From NCBI GenBank assembly GCA_963709395.1, contig CAVPWP010000012.1, positions 248,001-312,000 on the forward strand: DNA of 64,000 nt, in the 5' to 3' direction. Positions 54,367 to 62,757 of the stretch are shown in pieces. The translations under genes and the position numbers were made by a program. Numbering within the stretch: the first letter of the stretch is position 1; each line of letters opens with the position of its first letter. The notes under the pieces were generated by a model, which saw nothing but the letters and a program-made list of their open reading frames with translations, was not told where the DNA came from and ran no database searches. Origin of the DNA: CAVPWP01 sp963709395 (GTDB lineage: Bacteria; Pseudomonadota; Alphaproteobacteria; Rhodobacterales; Rhodobacteraceae).

Positions 54367-54930
54367 CTAAACATCCTGGCAGGAAACGGGCGTTGCCCTT
54401 ACCCCAAAGATATCTCCAAGGATGTTGCGACCGGGATTGATGACAAAACCAAAGCTCTCGTCCAGTCCCGATCGGAGAACAATGTCCGCATCCGCATCCA
54501 TCTGATCACTGACGATGTACATGTCGCTGACGACATCCCGGCCATTCGCCAATGCTCTGGCGACCTGCCTGCTTCTGATAACAAAGTGAATCGGGTCAGC
54601 CATGTGTCCGGCAATGGCGTCCCCCCCGAGATCCCCTGCGACAAACCGGATGGGGATGGTCAGGCACAATCCCGGTTCATCGGTGCGCAGGATAGCTTTC
54701 CCACTTCCAGCGATGCCGCGCAGTGCAAGAAGGGTGACTTCGCGGGGCCGATCGAGCACCAGAAATCCGAAGGCTCCTGCCGGAATACTCTGCCCGGCGC
54801 TGGTTTGCACTTCGTCGCGGGTGGCGACGGCATCTGTATCGCGTGGGGGGTCGGCCTGCGCTGCGCCGACGGCGAGTACGCTGAAAAGAACAACTGCCAG
54901 GCGCAGCTGAAGAGAGAATGGCTTCGACAT
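54367..54930 (-). CDS. Secreted protein of unknown function, 187 residues
   Basis: The protein has a signal peptide (MSKPFSLQLRLAVVLFSVLA to AAQADPP) and a small beta-rich domain: IPAGAFGFLVLDRPREVTLL, IAGSGKAILRTDEPGLCLTI, PIHFVIRSRQVARALANGRD and SFGFVINPGRNILGDIFGVR. No family is recognised. Two cysteines (GLCLTI and the C-terminal SCQDV) might form a disulphide. ATG 54930 has AAAGGA about seven bases upstream. It converges on the membrane AraC regulator and may share a function with it. The product should be periplasmic or extracellular. Confidence 0.75.
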   Translation of the reverse strand: MSKPFSLQLRLAVVLFSVLAVGAAQADPPRDTDAVATRDEVQTSAGQSIPAGAFGFLVLDRPREVTLLALRGIAGSGKAILRTDEPGLCLTIPIRFVAGDLGGDAIAGHMADPIHFVIRSRQVARALANGRDVVSDMYIVSDQMDADADIVLRSGLDESFGFVINPGRNILGDIFGVRATPVSCQDV

Positions 54931-55250
54931 CGTCGTGTCCTTTGATGAGTTTCGTATGAGCCGCAATAGCGACCATGACGCTCATCAACGCCGGTATTGC
55001 CCGGGGACGCGCCCGAAAACATGATCCAGAACGTTCCAGATCGCGATTCAATACCATGAAGCTGAAATGCGAATGACCGCTTCGGCGGCACGTCGGACGC
55101 CGCGCGCAAGGCGTTGCGGGCGACCCTCGGGAGGGCAATGTCGAAGAACTACGCGGGGAACGGTACCCTCGCGCTCACGCTGGCCGACACTATCGCCCGG
55201 AAGACCGTCGCGTCGCGGTCGGGACCCGAAAAGAGGCCGAACCTCCCGCC
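54931..55250. other. Gene-free stretch of about 320 bp
   Basis: No credible gene. The minus-strand frame of the neighbouring orphan gene (ending at 55251) stays readable for about 30 codons beyond its stop, which suggests a decayed extension. Near 55068 a partial match to the dispersed repeat is present (GAATGACCGCTTCGGCGG). Confidence 0.4.
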
Positions 55251-55829
55251 CTACGCGTGATACTTGCCGATCGGCGGCGGCAGGAGGCCGCTCGCAGCAA
55301 CCTCCACGGTGTCGTGGAGGCGGTCGAGCCGACGGAGATTGTTCGCGAAGGTGCTGGCGAGATCGGCCCGCCCGTACGGAGGGTGGAGCACGGTGCTCCG
55401 CAGGTTTCGATCCGTATTCCTCGCCCAGGACGCGTCGAGCTGGGACGGCTCGAGTCCCCCGGCATAGGGAAGCAGCCTTGGGACGGGATTCTCGGCCATG
55501 GGCACGCCCGCACCTACGATCTTCCGCTGCAGCGCGCTCCAGCTGTCGGACCAGGGAAGGTTCCGGAACTCGCGCATCCGGGTGAGCACGAGGATGTAGT
55601 GCTTCCCGCGATCGCCGAACGGGCTCCAGTCGAAGGCGTCGAAGCGCTGCCGGAGCAACCTGTCGAGCTTCGGACACGTCGGCCAGCAGTTTGAGCGCCG
55701 AGCTGTACCCCGTATCCGTAGGGGATCCGCCCGGTGGAACAGCTCAGCGGGCGGCTTCAGCCAATTCTGCAGTGAGACCGCTCCAGAAATACCAAAAGGT
55801 CCAAGAAGACGTTCGGCCAGCTTGCGCAT
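55251..55829 (-). CDS. Orphan open reading frame, possibly a truncated gene (192 residues)
   Basis: The frame reads MRKLAERLLGPFGISGAVSL, FDAFDWSPFGDRGKHYILVL, TRMREFRNLPWSDSWSALQR, and ends VEVAASGLLPPPIGKYHA. Amino-acid composition is protein-like and codon third positions are GC-rich, unlike a random frame, but no domain is recognised. There is no good ribosome-binding site at the first ATG, so the gene may be the 3' part of something longer. The frame stays partly readable after its stop. It lies between the secreted-protein gene and the B12-domain gene. Confidence 0.4.
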   Translation of the reverse strand: MRKLAERLLGPFGISGAVSLQNWLKPPAELFHRADPLRIRGTARRSNCWPTCPKLDRLLRQRFDAFDWSPFGDRGKHYILVLTRMREFRNLPWSDSWSALQRKIVGAGVPMAENPVPRLLPYAGGLEPSQLDASWARNTDRNLRSTVLHPPYGRADLASTFANNLRRLDRLHDTVEVAASGLLPPPIGKYHA

Positions 55830-56116
55830 GAACTGGGCTTCGCCTTGCCGTCGTTCGCTTCTCGAATGGGTAGCAAAATGCTGAAATGGCCCGTCAGGTA
55901 TAGCTGCGGGTGCGGCGTCAGATAAATCGGCAATCGGCAGTTCTGGGCCGCGCGCGTTGAACCGCCCCGAAGAACCGGGTCACCACCGAGGGGTCTCTCA
56001 GAGATGTTTCGGTCTGGGCCGCCTGATTGGCCGCGATTGGTGTTCCGGGAACCGGACCGCGGACGCTTGTCGAATTGCAATGCCGTTATATTCTTCGGAT
56101 CAACGGGGGAGAGAAG
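55830..56116. other. Gene-free stretch before the B12-domain gene
   Basis: About 290 bp. It should hold the promoter of the following gene, which begins with TTG at 56117. Nothing else was recognised; open frames here lack ribosome-binding sites and family matches. Confidence 0.4.
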
Positions 56117-56941
56117 TTGGGACAGCAGCACGCGACCATTGACGCCCAGGTCTTTGTGCGGACGGCATCTCTGTTTGCCGCCAAGCGTGGCGCGCTTGAG
56201 CCGCAAGCCGTCGAGAATCTCGCGGGTGATATCGTCCGTCGGCTTGCCTCTGCCGCAGCGAAAGCTCCGCGTTTTGAAGAAGAGCCTGTCATCAGCGCGG
56301 AGAGCGTGGCCGACTTCTGTGACGCCCTGGTTCAGCCCGAGCCCTCAGCCGCCCTTCAATTCATAGAAGCGCGCCGGGCGGAGGGTCTGACGCGCCACGG
56401 TGTTTATCTCGGCTACATCGGCGCGTCGGCGCGACGCCTTGGCGAAGGGTGGGACGAGAACCGTCTGTCCTTCGCAGAAGTCACGATCGGTACCGGCCAC
56501 CTCTACGCGCTGATGCGCGCCCTGAGAGCCGAGGCAGACTCCGCCCGCCTCCCGTTTGACATGCGCCGGTGTGCGCTCTTCGCCACTGTTCCCGGCGAGG
56601 ATCACGGGATCGGCATCACCATCGCCGCGGATCTGTTCCGGGATGCGGGCTGGGAGATCGACTTGCAGACCGGGATGGATCACGAAGGCCTCATTGCCCA
56701 TGTCGAGGACACAGAACCGCAGATAATCGGGCTGTCGCTCAGTACCGAAGGCCGACTTAACGAGTTGATGCGGCTCGTGGTGGCGATGCGCATCGTCGTG
56801 CCACATGCGATCATCGGGGTCGCCCCGGCTGCGACGCTCGACGCGGACAAGGTCGCCAGCCTTGTCGACATCGATCTCCTCTTCGAGGATGCCCGAGCTG
56901 CCTGCTCGGACCTGGAGCGACTGGTCCGGCTGCGCGGCTGA
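56117..56941 (+). CDS. B12-binding/SCHIC-domain regulatory protein
   Basis: The 274-residue protein has a helical cap (GRRLASAAAKAPRFEEEP region and RRLGEGWDENRLSFAEVTIG) and a C-terminal Rossmann domain (RRCALFATVPGEDHGIGITI, AADLFRDAGWEIDLQTGMDH, EPQIIGLSLSTEGRLNELMR). The EDHGIG at residues 161 to 166 matches the (D/E)xHxxG lower-ligand loop of cobalamin-binding domains, and the fold is that of AerR/PpaA-type regulators or SCHIC heme sensors. No methyltransferase partner is nearby, so a sensor role is likely. TTG at 56117 has GGGGGAGAG immediately upstream; the frame is open further upstream. No photosynthesis gene is visible in the window. Confidence 0.8.
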   Translation: MGQQHATIDAQVFVRTASLFAAKRGALEPQAVENLAGDIVRRLASAAAKAPRFEEEPVISAESVADFCDALVQPEPSAALQFIEARRAEGLTRHGVYLGYIGASARRLGEGWDENRLSFAEVTIGTGHLYALMRALRAEADSARLPFDMRRCALFATVPGEDHGIGITIAADLFRDAGWEIDLQTGMDHEGLIAHVEDTEPQIIGLSLSTEGRLNELMRLVVAMRIVVPHAIIGVAPAATLDADKVASLVDIDLLFEDARAACSDLERLVRLRG

Positions 56942-57220
56942 GCGCAGGTTCACTACGCGCTCAAAAAGGCTCAGTACCGGGTTGTCGCCCATGCCCTTTT
57001 TCGCAGGGCACGGTCAAGAAGATCACTGCCGCAGTTCGGGCTTCGCTGCGGATGCATTCGGCCCATTCGTCCGCATCACGGGCCTTGCATGTCATGGGCA
57101 AAAGTCTGTTGGCCGCAGCAAGCCGCCGAAGTGTTGGGCGGCCTCGAAGTGCCTTTACCAATTCCTCGGTCGTCTGGGTGCCCGTTTTCGCTTAGCCTCA
57201 GAAGCGGGGAGGAAACCAGC

Positions 57221-58298
57221 ATGGCGCGTGACGACGAGGTGAGGTTCTTCGAAAGCCACGACGGCACGCGGTTGGCCTACGCCGTTGCAGGGAACGGTCC
57301 GCCCGTGATCTTGCTCCCGAGTTGGCTGACGCATCTGGAGTTCCAGAGAAGAAGCGTGGCGTGGCAGCCCTTCCTTGCGGCGCTCGGCAGTCGCTACCGC
57401 TTGATCCGCTACGATCCGCGCGGTTGCGGGCTTTCGGATCGCAACGTGGCTGGACCTGCGGTTCGACACGTGGGTGCGCGATCTGGACGCCCTGGTCAGC
57501 CATCTGCGGCTTCGCAGCTTTGCCCTGGTCGGGGTCTGCCAGGGCGGGGCCGTCGCACTGGAGTATGCCGCGCGGGCCCCCGGTCGCGTCAGCCATCTTG
57601 TGCTGTACGGGACCTATGCCCGAGGGCGCGACAAGCGTTCAGACATCCCTCTCGAGCCGGAGAAGGCCCGTTTGATGCTGGACATGATCCGCATTGGCTG
57701 GGGCAGCGAAGATCACGCTTTCGCAACCGCATTTGCACAGCAGTTCCAGCCCGAGGGCGCCGAGGATCACCTCAGAAGCTGGTGCGAACTTCAGCGTCGC
57801 GCTGCCACACCAGAGGCCGCCGTCGCCTTGACGCGCATCATGTTCAACATTGACATCCGCACGGCTCTTGGGGTGATCGGCTGCCCGACGCTCGTGGCGC
57901 ATGCAAATCGCGATGCCGTCGTTCCGCTGGAGGAAGGCCGGCTACTCGCGCAGTCCATCCCCGGCGCACGGTTCCTCGAACTTGACAGTCCCAACCACTT
58001 CATGCGCTCCGACGAGGCGGCGTGGTCGCAGTTCGTCGACGCGCTGCACGCATTCCTGCCCAAGCCTGTCGGGGAAGCCGGCGCCTGGGGCGAGCTGACA
58101 GTGCGGGAACGGGAGGTGCTCGACCTGGTCGCGAAAGGGCTCGACAACCGCCAGATCTCCGCGAGGTTCGGGATCAGCGAAAAGACCGTGCGCAACCACG
58201 TCTCGCATGTGCTCGCGTCACTTGGCATGAGGAATCGGTCCCAGTTGATCGTCGCAGCGCGTGAAGCCGGTTTCGGGCGCGGGGCAGCCAGACCCTGA
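57221..58298 (+). CDS. Alpha/beta hydrolase fused to a LuxR-type HTH (frameshifted)
   Basis: The N-terminal two thirds is an alpha/beta hydrolase: RFFESHDGTRLAYAVAGNGP, the PVILLPSWLTHLE oxyanion region, RYDPRGCGLSDRN, a nucleophile elbow GVCQGGAVALEYA, CPTLVAHANRDAVVPLEEG with the acid, and SPNHFMRS with the histidine. The C-terminal about 60 residues are a LuxR/GerE helix-turn-helix (ELTVREREVLDLVAKGLDNR, QISARFGISEKTVRNHVSHV). The nucleophile position is cysteine rather than serine. The frame breaks near 57448, where one extra base after GATCGCAACGTG joins SDRNV to LDLRFDTWVRDLDALVSHLR. ATG 57221 has GGAGGAAA upstream. It should act as a regulator that binds or hydrolyses a small molecule. 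Confidence 0.85.
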
Positions 58299-58423
58299 AT
58301 GTGACATCGGCCCCACGAGACCCGCCCCTTCAGCAATCAGATCAGCGTTCTCCGGGACAAGTGCCACATGCGGTATTCCGACCGCCCTCCTACGCTTGAT
58401 CGATGCCGTAGGAGGGCAATTCA

Positions 58424-58780
58424 ATGTTCGAACGCATCCCACACAAAAGCCTATCCGCCATCGCACTCGGCGCAACCGCTTGCGTATTTGCGGCTGCTGC
58501 GTCTGCAGAATTGGCAACCCAACGCCAGGAAACCTGCCAGACGATCCAGGAGCTGAAGCTTTCCTATTTGCGCTGCGAACACGCAGCCCAGACGGGCCAG
58601 CTTCAATCAAGAGCGATCGCCCATTGCTCCGGAATTTACTACGAACTGAAGGAACGGGCCTTCGACAACAATTTCGGCAGGTTTCGTGCGTGGTACATGC
58701 CCATAGTCGCCAGCCAGGGTCTTGGGGGATCTTCAATGGTTGTATCGCGCGATCTGACGGTGCGGCCTGCCTGTGACTGA
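58424..58780 (+). CDS. Small secreted cysteine-containing protein (118 residues)
   Basis: The protein has a signal peptide (HKSLSAIALGATACVFAAAA, cleaved near SAELATQ) and a short mature domain with four cysteines (ETCQTIQELK, YLRCEHAAQT, IAHCSGIYYELK and the final VRPACD), likely two disulphides. No family is recognised. The ATG at 58424 has GGAGGG seven bases upstream. It lies alone, downstream of the hydrolase-LuxR gene on the same strand and about 170 bp before the convergent phosphatase gene. It is probably periplasmic or extracellular. Confidence 0.7.
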   Translation: MFERIPHKSLSAIALGATACVFAAAASAELATQRQETCQTIQELKLSYLRCEHAAQTGQLQSRAIAHCSGIYYELKERAFDNNFGRFRAWYMPIVASQGLGGSSMVVSRDLTVRPACD

Positions 58781-58952
58781 TGTGGCCGCGAATTTGGCCG
58801 GAGGAATCCACAGTGCGAAGAGAGACAAGGTTCGGGAAAGTCGGGCAAAGCGGACCTGATCGAAACCACGTCTCATGTCTGGATTGCGGACTTAGCGGTC
58901 GCCTGCAAGCCCAACGGACTTAGCGTCGATGTCACTCGGTCCCGCCGAGGCA

Positions 58953-60648
58953 CTACTGCCCCAAGACCTCCAGTAAGACTTCTCCCGCCGCACCGGACGG
59001 AGGCCGCGTTTCTGCGACGGAAGCCAGAGTCATAGCCACATCAACGGTGTGAACACGCCGCGATACTCGTTGTGGTTCCACCCCATAGCCAGCAAACAGG
59101 ATCGGCACGAACGTGTCGTAGCGCCAGGGCGATCCATGGGTAACCGTCACCGATAATCCGTCCATGTCGTTGATGAACCATTCCGGCTGGAACACGAGGT
59201 AGATGTCCCCGGAGCGATCCGGATGGTAGTTGTTCAAGACCGCGCGCATCAGCGCATTGTCGGGGAGCGAGCCTTCGCGAAGACGAGAACTGGGCACAGC
59301 ATAGGCCACCCCCTCGAAGGCGACCAACTCATCGCGCGATTGCCGTCTCAAGTGCGACCCTGTCGATATCAGGATCGTTGCGAATAGCCTCGGACAGGGT
59401 CAGATAGGGGTGGTCGTAGCCCTCGAACAACGGACCGCTGATGCCAAAACGCTCCTTGATGCGAGCGACGGCAGGGGCGGTGTCCCATTCGTCGGGTGTC
59501 ACGTAGCCCCCGGGCATTCCGATGGACTCGAGGTACCCGGGCGCTTCGGGCGCGCCATGATCCGACGAAAGCACGATCAGAGTGTTCTCCAGACCGATCT
59601 CGGCATCGACATAGGCGAACAGGTCGGCAAGCGTGCGATCGAGTTGCAGCAGGTTGTCCTCGGCCTCGAGGCTCGACGGGCCGAAGAAATGTCCGACGTA
59701 GTCCGTGACCGAGAAGCTGACCGCAAGGAAATCGGTCACGTCGTCGTCACCAAGGTCTTCGGCATCGATGAGGGTTTTGGCAAAATCGGCCGTCATCCGG
59801 TCCCCGAACGGGCTGAGCGTGAGGAGCGTTGTGAAATACTTATCCTCAACCGTTCCAAGCGGGTGCGGGAAGATGCGCCCGAAACCCGCAAAATCCGGCT
59901 CCCAGGGTTGGTCGTCCCGATCGCCGAACAGGTAGGTGTCGATGGGGTTGAGCAATTTCCATGACTGTCCGCTGAAGCTTTGCGGCAGCCCCTTGGCGTT
60001 CCAATCCTCGACCCAAGTCGGATAGGCATCGTAGTAGTAGCTGCTCGTCACGAACTGTCCGGCGGATTTCGAGAACCAGAACGCCTTGCCGACGTGTCCT
60101 GCCATCGCGACCGCCCCGCGATCCTTGATCGAGACACCGAACACTTTCGCGCGTCCGGCAGTGGCGAGAGCCAACTCGTCTCCAAAGGTCGATGTGAGGA
60201 TTGTGCGAGGCGATCGACCGTCACTGGTCGCAGCCCGCTGGGTAGGGTCGATTTCGGTGGAGTCGTCAACGTCCGCACCGCTCGTGAGGATCGAATACTC
60301 GGGGTCCTCGATGTTGTAGACGGTCCGCCCTTGCGACCGGTCATACCAGAGATTGCCGATCATCCCATGGGCCGACGGGTTCGCACCGGTCGCCAGCGTC
60401 GTATGCCCGACGATCGTTTCGGTGTTCGCGTGGGTATGGTGAGCGTTGTCGTAGTGAATCCCTTCTTCAAGAAGGTATCTGAACCCGCCTTCCCCAAGTT
60501 GATCATGGTGTCGGTTCAGAAGGTCCCCTCGCAACTGGTCGACCGTTATCTGAAGGATCAATCGCGGGTTGTCCTGAGCGTTCGAGGCAATGGGGAATAC
60601 ACCCATAGCGATCACAATAAGACCTGCGGTCTTTGTCAAAGCAGCCAT
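58953..60648 (-). CDS. PafA-like alkaline phosphatase/phosphodiesterase-superfamily protein (frameshifted)
   Basis: The protein of about 564 residues has a signal peptide (AALTKTAGLIVIAMGVFPIA to SNAQD) and an alkaline-phosphatase-superfamily core: RLILQITVDQLRGDLL, the nucleophile region HTHANTETIVGHTTLATG with threonine, GMIGNLWYDR, SVTDYVGHFFGPSS, and VLSSDHGAPEAPGYL with metal ligands. The last about 130 residues (DELVAFEGVAYAVPSSRLRE to GRRVHTVDVAMTLASV, with the ligand histidine) lie one frame away. One extra base near 59337 rejoins them. PafA-type enzymes are calcium-dependent periplasmic phosphatases used in phosphorus-poor seas. GGAG lies 9 bases before ATG 60648. Confidence 0.85.
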
Positions 60649-60977
60649 AAAAATCTCCAATCGTCTCAAAGATATTATGTGTCGCTCCTTCAGGGCAAAC
60701 AACCGCCAAACGAGGGAGCAGTGGCTGCATTGGGCTCGTTCGGGACATCTGACTCAAAGACTCCGATGACCGCTTCGTCGGGCGAAGCGGACATGGTTGA
60801 GATTGGACCCTGAGCCGGCAGTGCGGACTTTACAGGCCTTGGCCCTGACCGGTCCAACTGGCGGTTCCGGCCGCGATCGGACTCTTCGAGGAGACGGCCG
60901 AATGGCCGGTTCCACCTGGTTGCGACAGGGAGAGAACGTTCACCCTGGAGCCATGCATGTAAACCGCAACCCTGGGC
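60649..60977. other. Gene-free stretch between the phosphatase and VIT genes
   Basis: About 330 bp holding the phosphatase promoter and one clear copy of the dispersed repeat (60761 to 60794). No gene is supportable, and no PHO-box-like direct repeat was recognised upstream of the phosphatase. Confidence 0.4.
60761..60794 (+). repeat. Dispersed intergenic repeat, copy D (palindromic)
   Basis: GACCGCTTCGTCGGGCGAAG followed by CGGACAT shows the arms CCGCTTC and GAAGCGG around GTCGGGC, so this copy can form a hairpin. It shares its core with the terminal repeats at 52933 and 53178 and with copy A at 45725. Confidence 0.6.
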
Positions 60978-61679
60978 CTATCCGACCGTCACGCCGAAGA
61001 GCGCTCCGACAGCAGCGGTGGCGGCCATGGCGAGGGCGCCCCAGAATGTGACCCTTGCCGCCCCGCGGAGGACCCCCGCACCGCCCGCCGATGCGCCCAG
61101 CCCGCCAAGGACGGCAAGGCCGACGATTGTCGACACGGCCACCACCGGAACGATCCGGGATTCGGGCGAAACAAGGACCACGATTAGCGGAACGACGGCA
61201 CCGAGCGCAAAGGTCAGGGCGGACACAAGTGCCGCCTGGATCGGGCGCGCCGTCACCGTGTCGGAGATGCCCAATTCGTCGCGGGAATGCGCGCCAAGGG
61301 CGTCACGTTCCGTCAATTGGATGGCCACCTGCGCCGCGAGGTCTCGGTTAAGACCCCGGTCCACGTAGATCCGCGTCAGTTCCTCGAGCTCGGCATCGGG
61401 CATCTGGTCAAGTTCGCGGGTTTCGCGGGCGAGGTCAGCCTGTTCGGCGTCGGTCTGGGAACTGACCGAGACGTATTCTCCGGCCGCCATCGACATCGAC
61501 CCGGCAACAAGTCCGGCAAGTCCAGCGACGAGCACGTCGGGCCGTCCCGAGCCGGCCGCCGCGACGCCCACGATGAGACTCGAGGTGGAAACAAGCCCGT
61601 CGTTGGCCCCGAGCACCGCAGCGCGAAGCCAGCCTATGCGATGCACCATGTGGACTTCGGAGTGTGACAGGCGGCTCAT
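60978..61679 (-). CDS. VIT-family (Ccc1-like) metal transporter
   Basis: VIT/Ccc1 proteins move iron or manganese across membranes. The 233-residue protein has about five helices with the family signatures LGANDGLVSTSSLIVGVAAA, LAGSMSMAAGEYVSVSSQTD near the first metal-coordinating methionines and acid residues, and a cytoplasmic metal-binding region (LARETRELDQMPDAELEELT). In bacteria it may detoxify or store iron or manganese. ATG 61679 with a short charged lead precedes the first helix. It is on the minus strand and about 100 bp from apbE upstream, possibly co-transcribed. Confidence 0.9.
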   Translation of the reverse strand: MSRLSHSEVHMVHRIGWLRAAVLGANDGLVSTSSLIVGVAAAGSGRPDVLVAGLAGLVAGSMSMAAGEYVSVSSQTDAEQADLARETRELDQMPDAELEELTRIYVDRGLNRDLAAQVAIQLTERDALGAHSRDELGISDTVTARPIQAALVSALTFALGAVVPLIVVLVSPESRIVPVVAVSTIVGLAVLGGLGASAGGAGVLRGAARVTFWGALAMAATAAVGALFGVTVG

Positions 61680-61779
61680 GAGATGGTTCCTTCAAAGGAG
61701 ACGGTGCGACGGGACGATAGTCGTGGAAGGCGAAAGTCGGCCGAACCCGCTCTGTAGCGGCGGATGTGCCCCGTGCGGC

Positions 61780-62757
61780 TCATCCCGACACGGCGGGCAT
61801 TGCCGCGGTCGCCCTGGAGAACAGCGGGCCGATGCCCAAACTCCGCACCGCCCCATCATCCTCGCGCATTAGGAAGAGGGCGTCGAGCCCCCTTTCGCGA
61901 GCGAGCGACGCGCCGTCCTCCGGTCCGCCTACCATCAGGGCGGTCGCCCAGGCGTCGGCCTCTGCACAGGTTCGGGCGACAACGGTCACCGATGCAGGGG
62001 AGGCGAGGAGCGGCGCGCCGCGGACCGGGTCCATCGTGTGCGACAGGCGACTGTCTTGCACCTCGACCCAGTGGCGATAGTCGCCCGAGGTCGCGATGGC
62101 AGCGTCGTGAAGCGCGAGGAGGGAATGGGGCGTCCGGTGGGCAGGGTCCGGCGCCTCCACCGCGACTGTCCAGGCTTCTCCGTCTGGGCGAAGACCGAGC
62201 GCGCGCATCTCGCCGTCGATCCCGACGAGACCGGCGTCGATCCCGTGGGCGAGGAGCGTTTCGGCCAGCCGGTCGACCCCGTAGCCCTTGGCGATGCCGT
62301 TGAGGTCGAGCGTGATCGGGGCACGCTTGCGCGCCGCCGCCCCCTCGAGCTCGATCGCTTCGTGCGCCGGCAGGTGCTGTCGCGTCATCGCCACACGAAT
62401 GCCGGCCGGATCGGCCACTTTGGGTCCGAAGCCCCAGGCCGAAACCGCGTCGCCCATGCCGATGTCGAACGCGCCGCCCGAAGCGCGCCCGATCCCGAGC
62501 CCGAGCCGCAACACCTCGGCCAGTCGACCGGGCACCTTCACCCAGAGGCCGACCGGGGACGCGTTGAGGCCCATGAGGTCGCTCGCAGGGTTCCATGTGG
62601 ACATCTGCGCGTCCACCTCGTCGACGGCGGTCTGCAGCGCGGCGCGCAGGGGCGCGGGGTCGAAGCCCTGGTCCGTGAAGAAAAGCGCCGACCAGCGGGT
62701 GCCCATCGTCGGCCCGTTCAGCGCATGGCGCACCGGGTCAGTAGACGTCCTCGACAT
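61780..62757 (-). CDS. apbE: FAD:protein FMN transferase ApbE
   Basis: ApbE transfers FMN from FAD to a threonine of target proteins, making covalent flavoproteins such as RnfG/NqrC or PepSY-associated domains. The 325-residue protein has NGPTMGTRWSALFFTDQG at the start, LDLNGIAKGYGVDRLAETLL, GLVGIDGEMRALGLRPDG, and the conserved LSHTMDPVRGAPLLASPASV with magnesium/FAD contacts. There is no signal peptide or lipobox in the chosen frame, so it could be cytoplasmic, although many ApbE proteins are periplasmic lipoproteins. ATG 62757 overlaps the end of the reductase gene by about 20 bp, so the two are coupled. Confidence 0.93.
   Translation of the reverse strand: MSRTSTDPVRHALNGPTMGTRWSALFFTDQGFDPAPLRAALQTAVDEVDAQMSTWNPASDLMGLNASPVGLWVKVPGRLAEVLRLGLGIGRASGGAFDIGMGDAVSAWGFGPKVADPAGIRVAMTRQHLPAHEAIELEGAAARKRAPITLDLNGIAKGYGVDRLAETLLAHGIDAGLVGIDGEMRALGLRPDGEAWTVAVEAPDPAHRTPHSLLALHDAAIATSGDYRHWVEVQDSRLSHTMDPVRGAPLLASPASVTVVARTCAEADAWATALMVGGPEDGASLARERGLDALFLMREDDGAVRSLGIGPLFSRATAAMPAVSG

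Noticed and set aside
57009..57031. Possible terminator between the B12 gene and the hydrolase-LuxR gene
   Set aside because: TGCCCT and AGGGCA can pair, but the T run lies inside the loop rather than after the stem, so it does not fit an intrinsic terminator.
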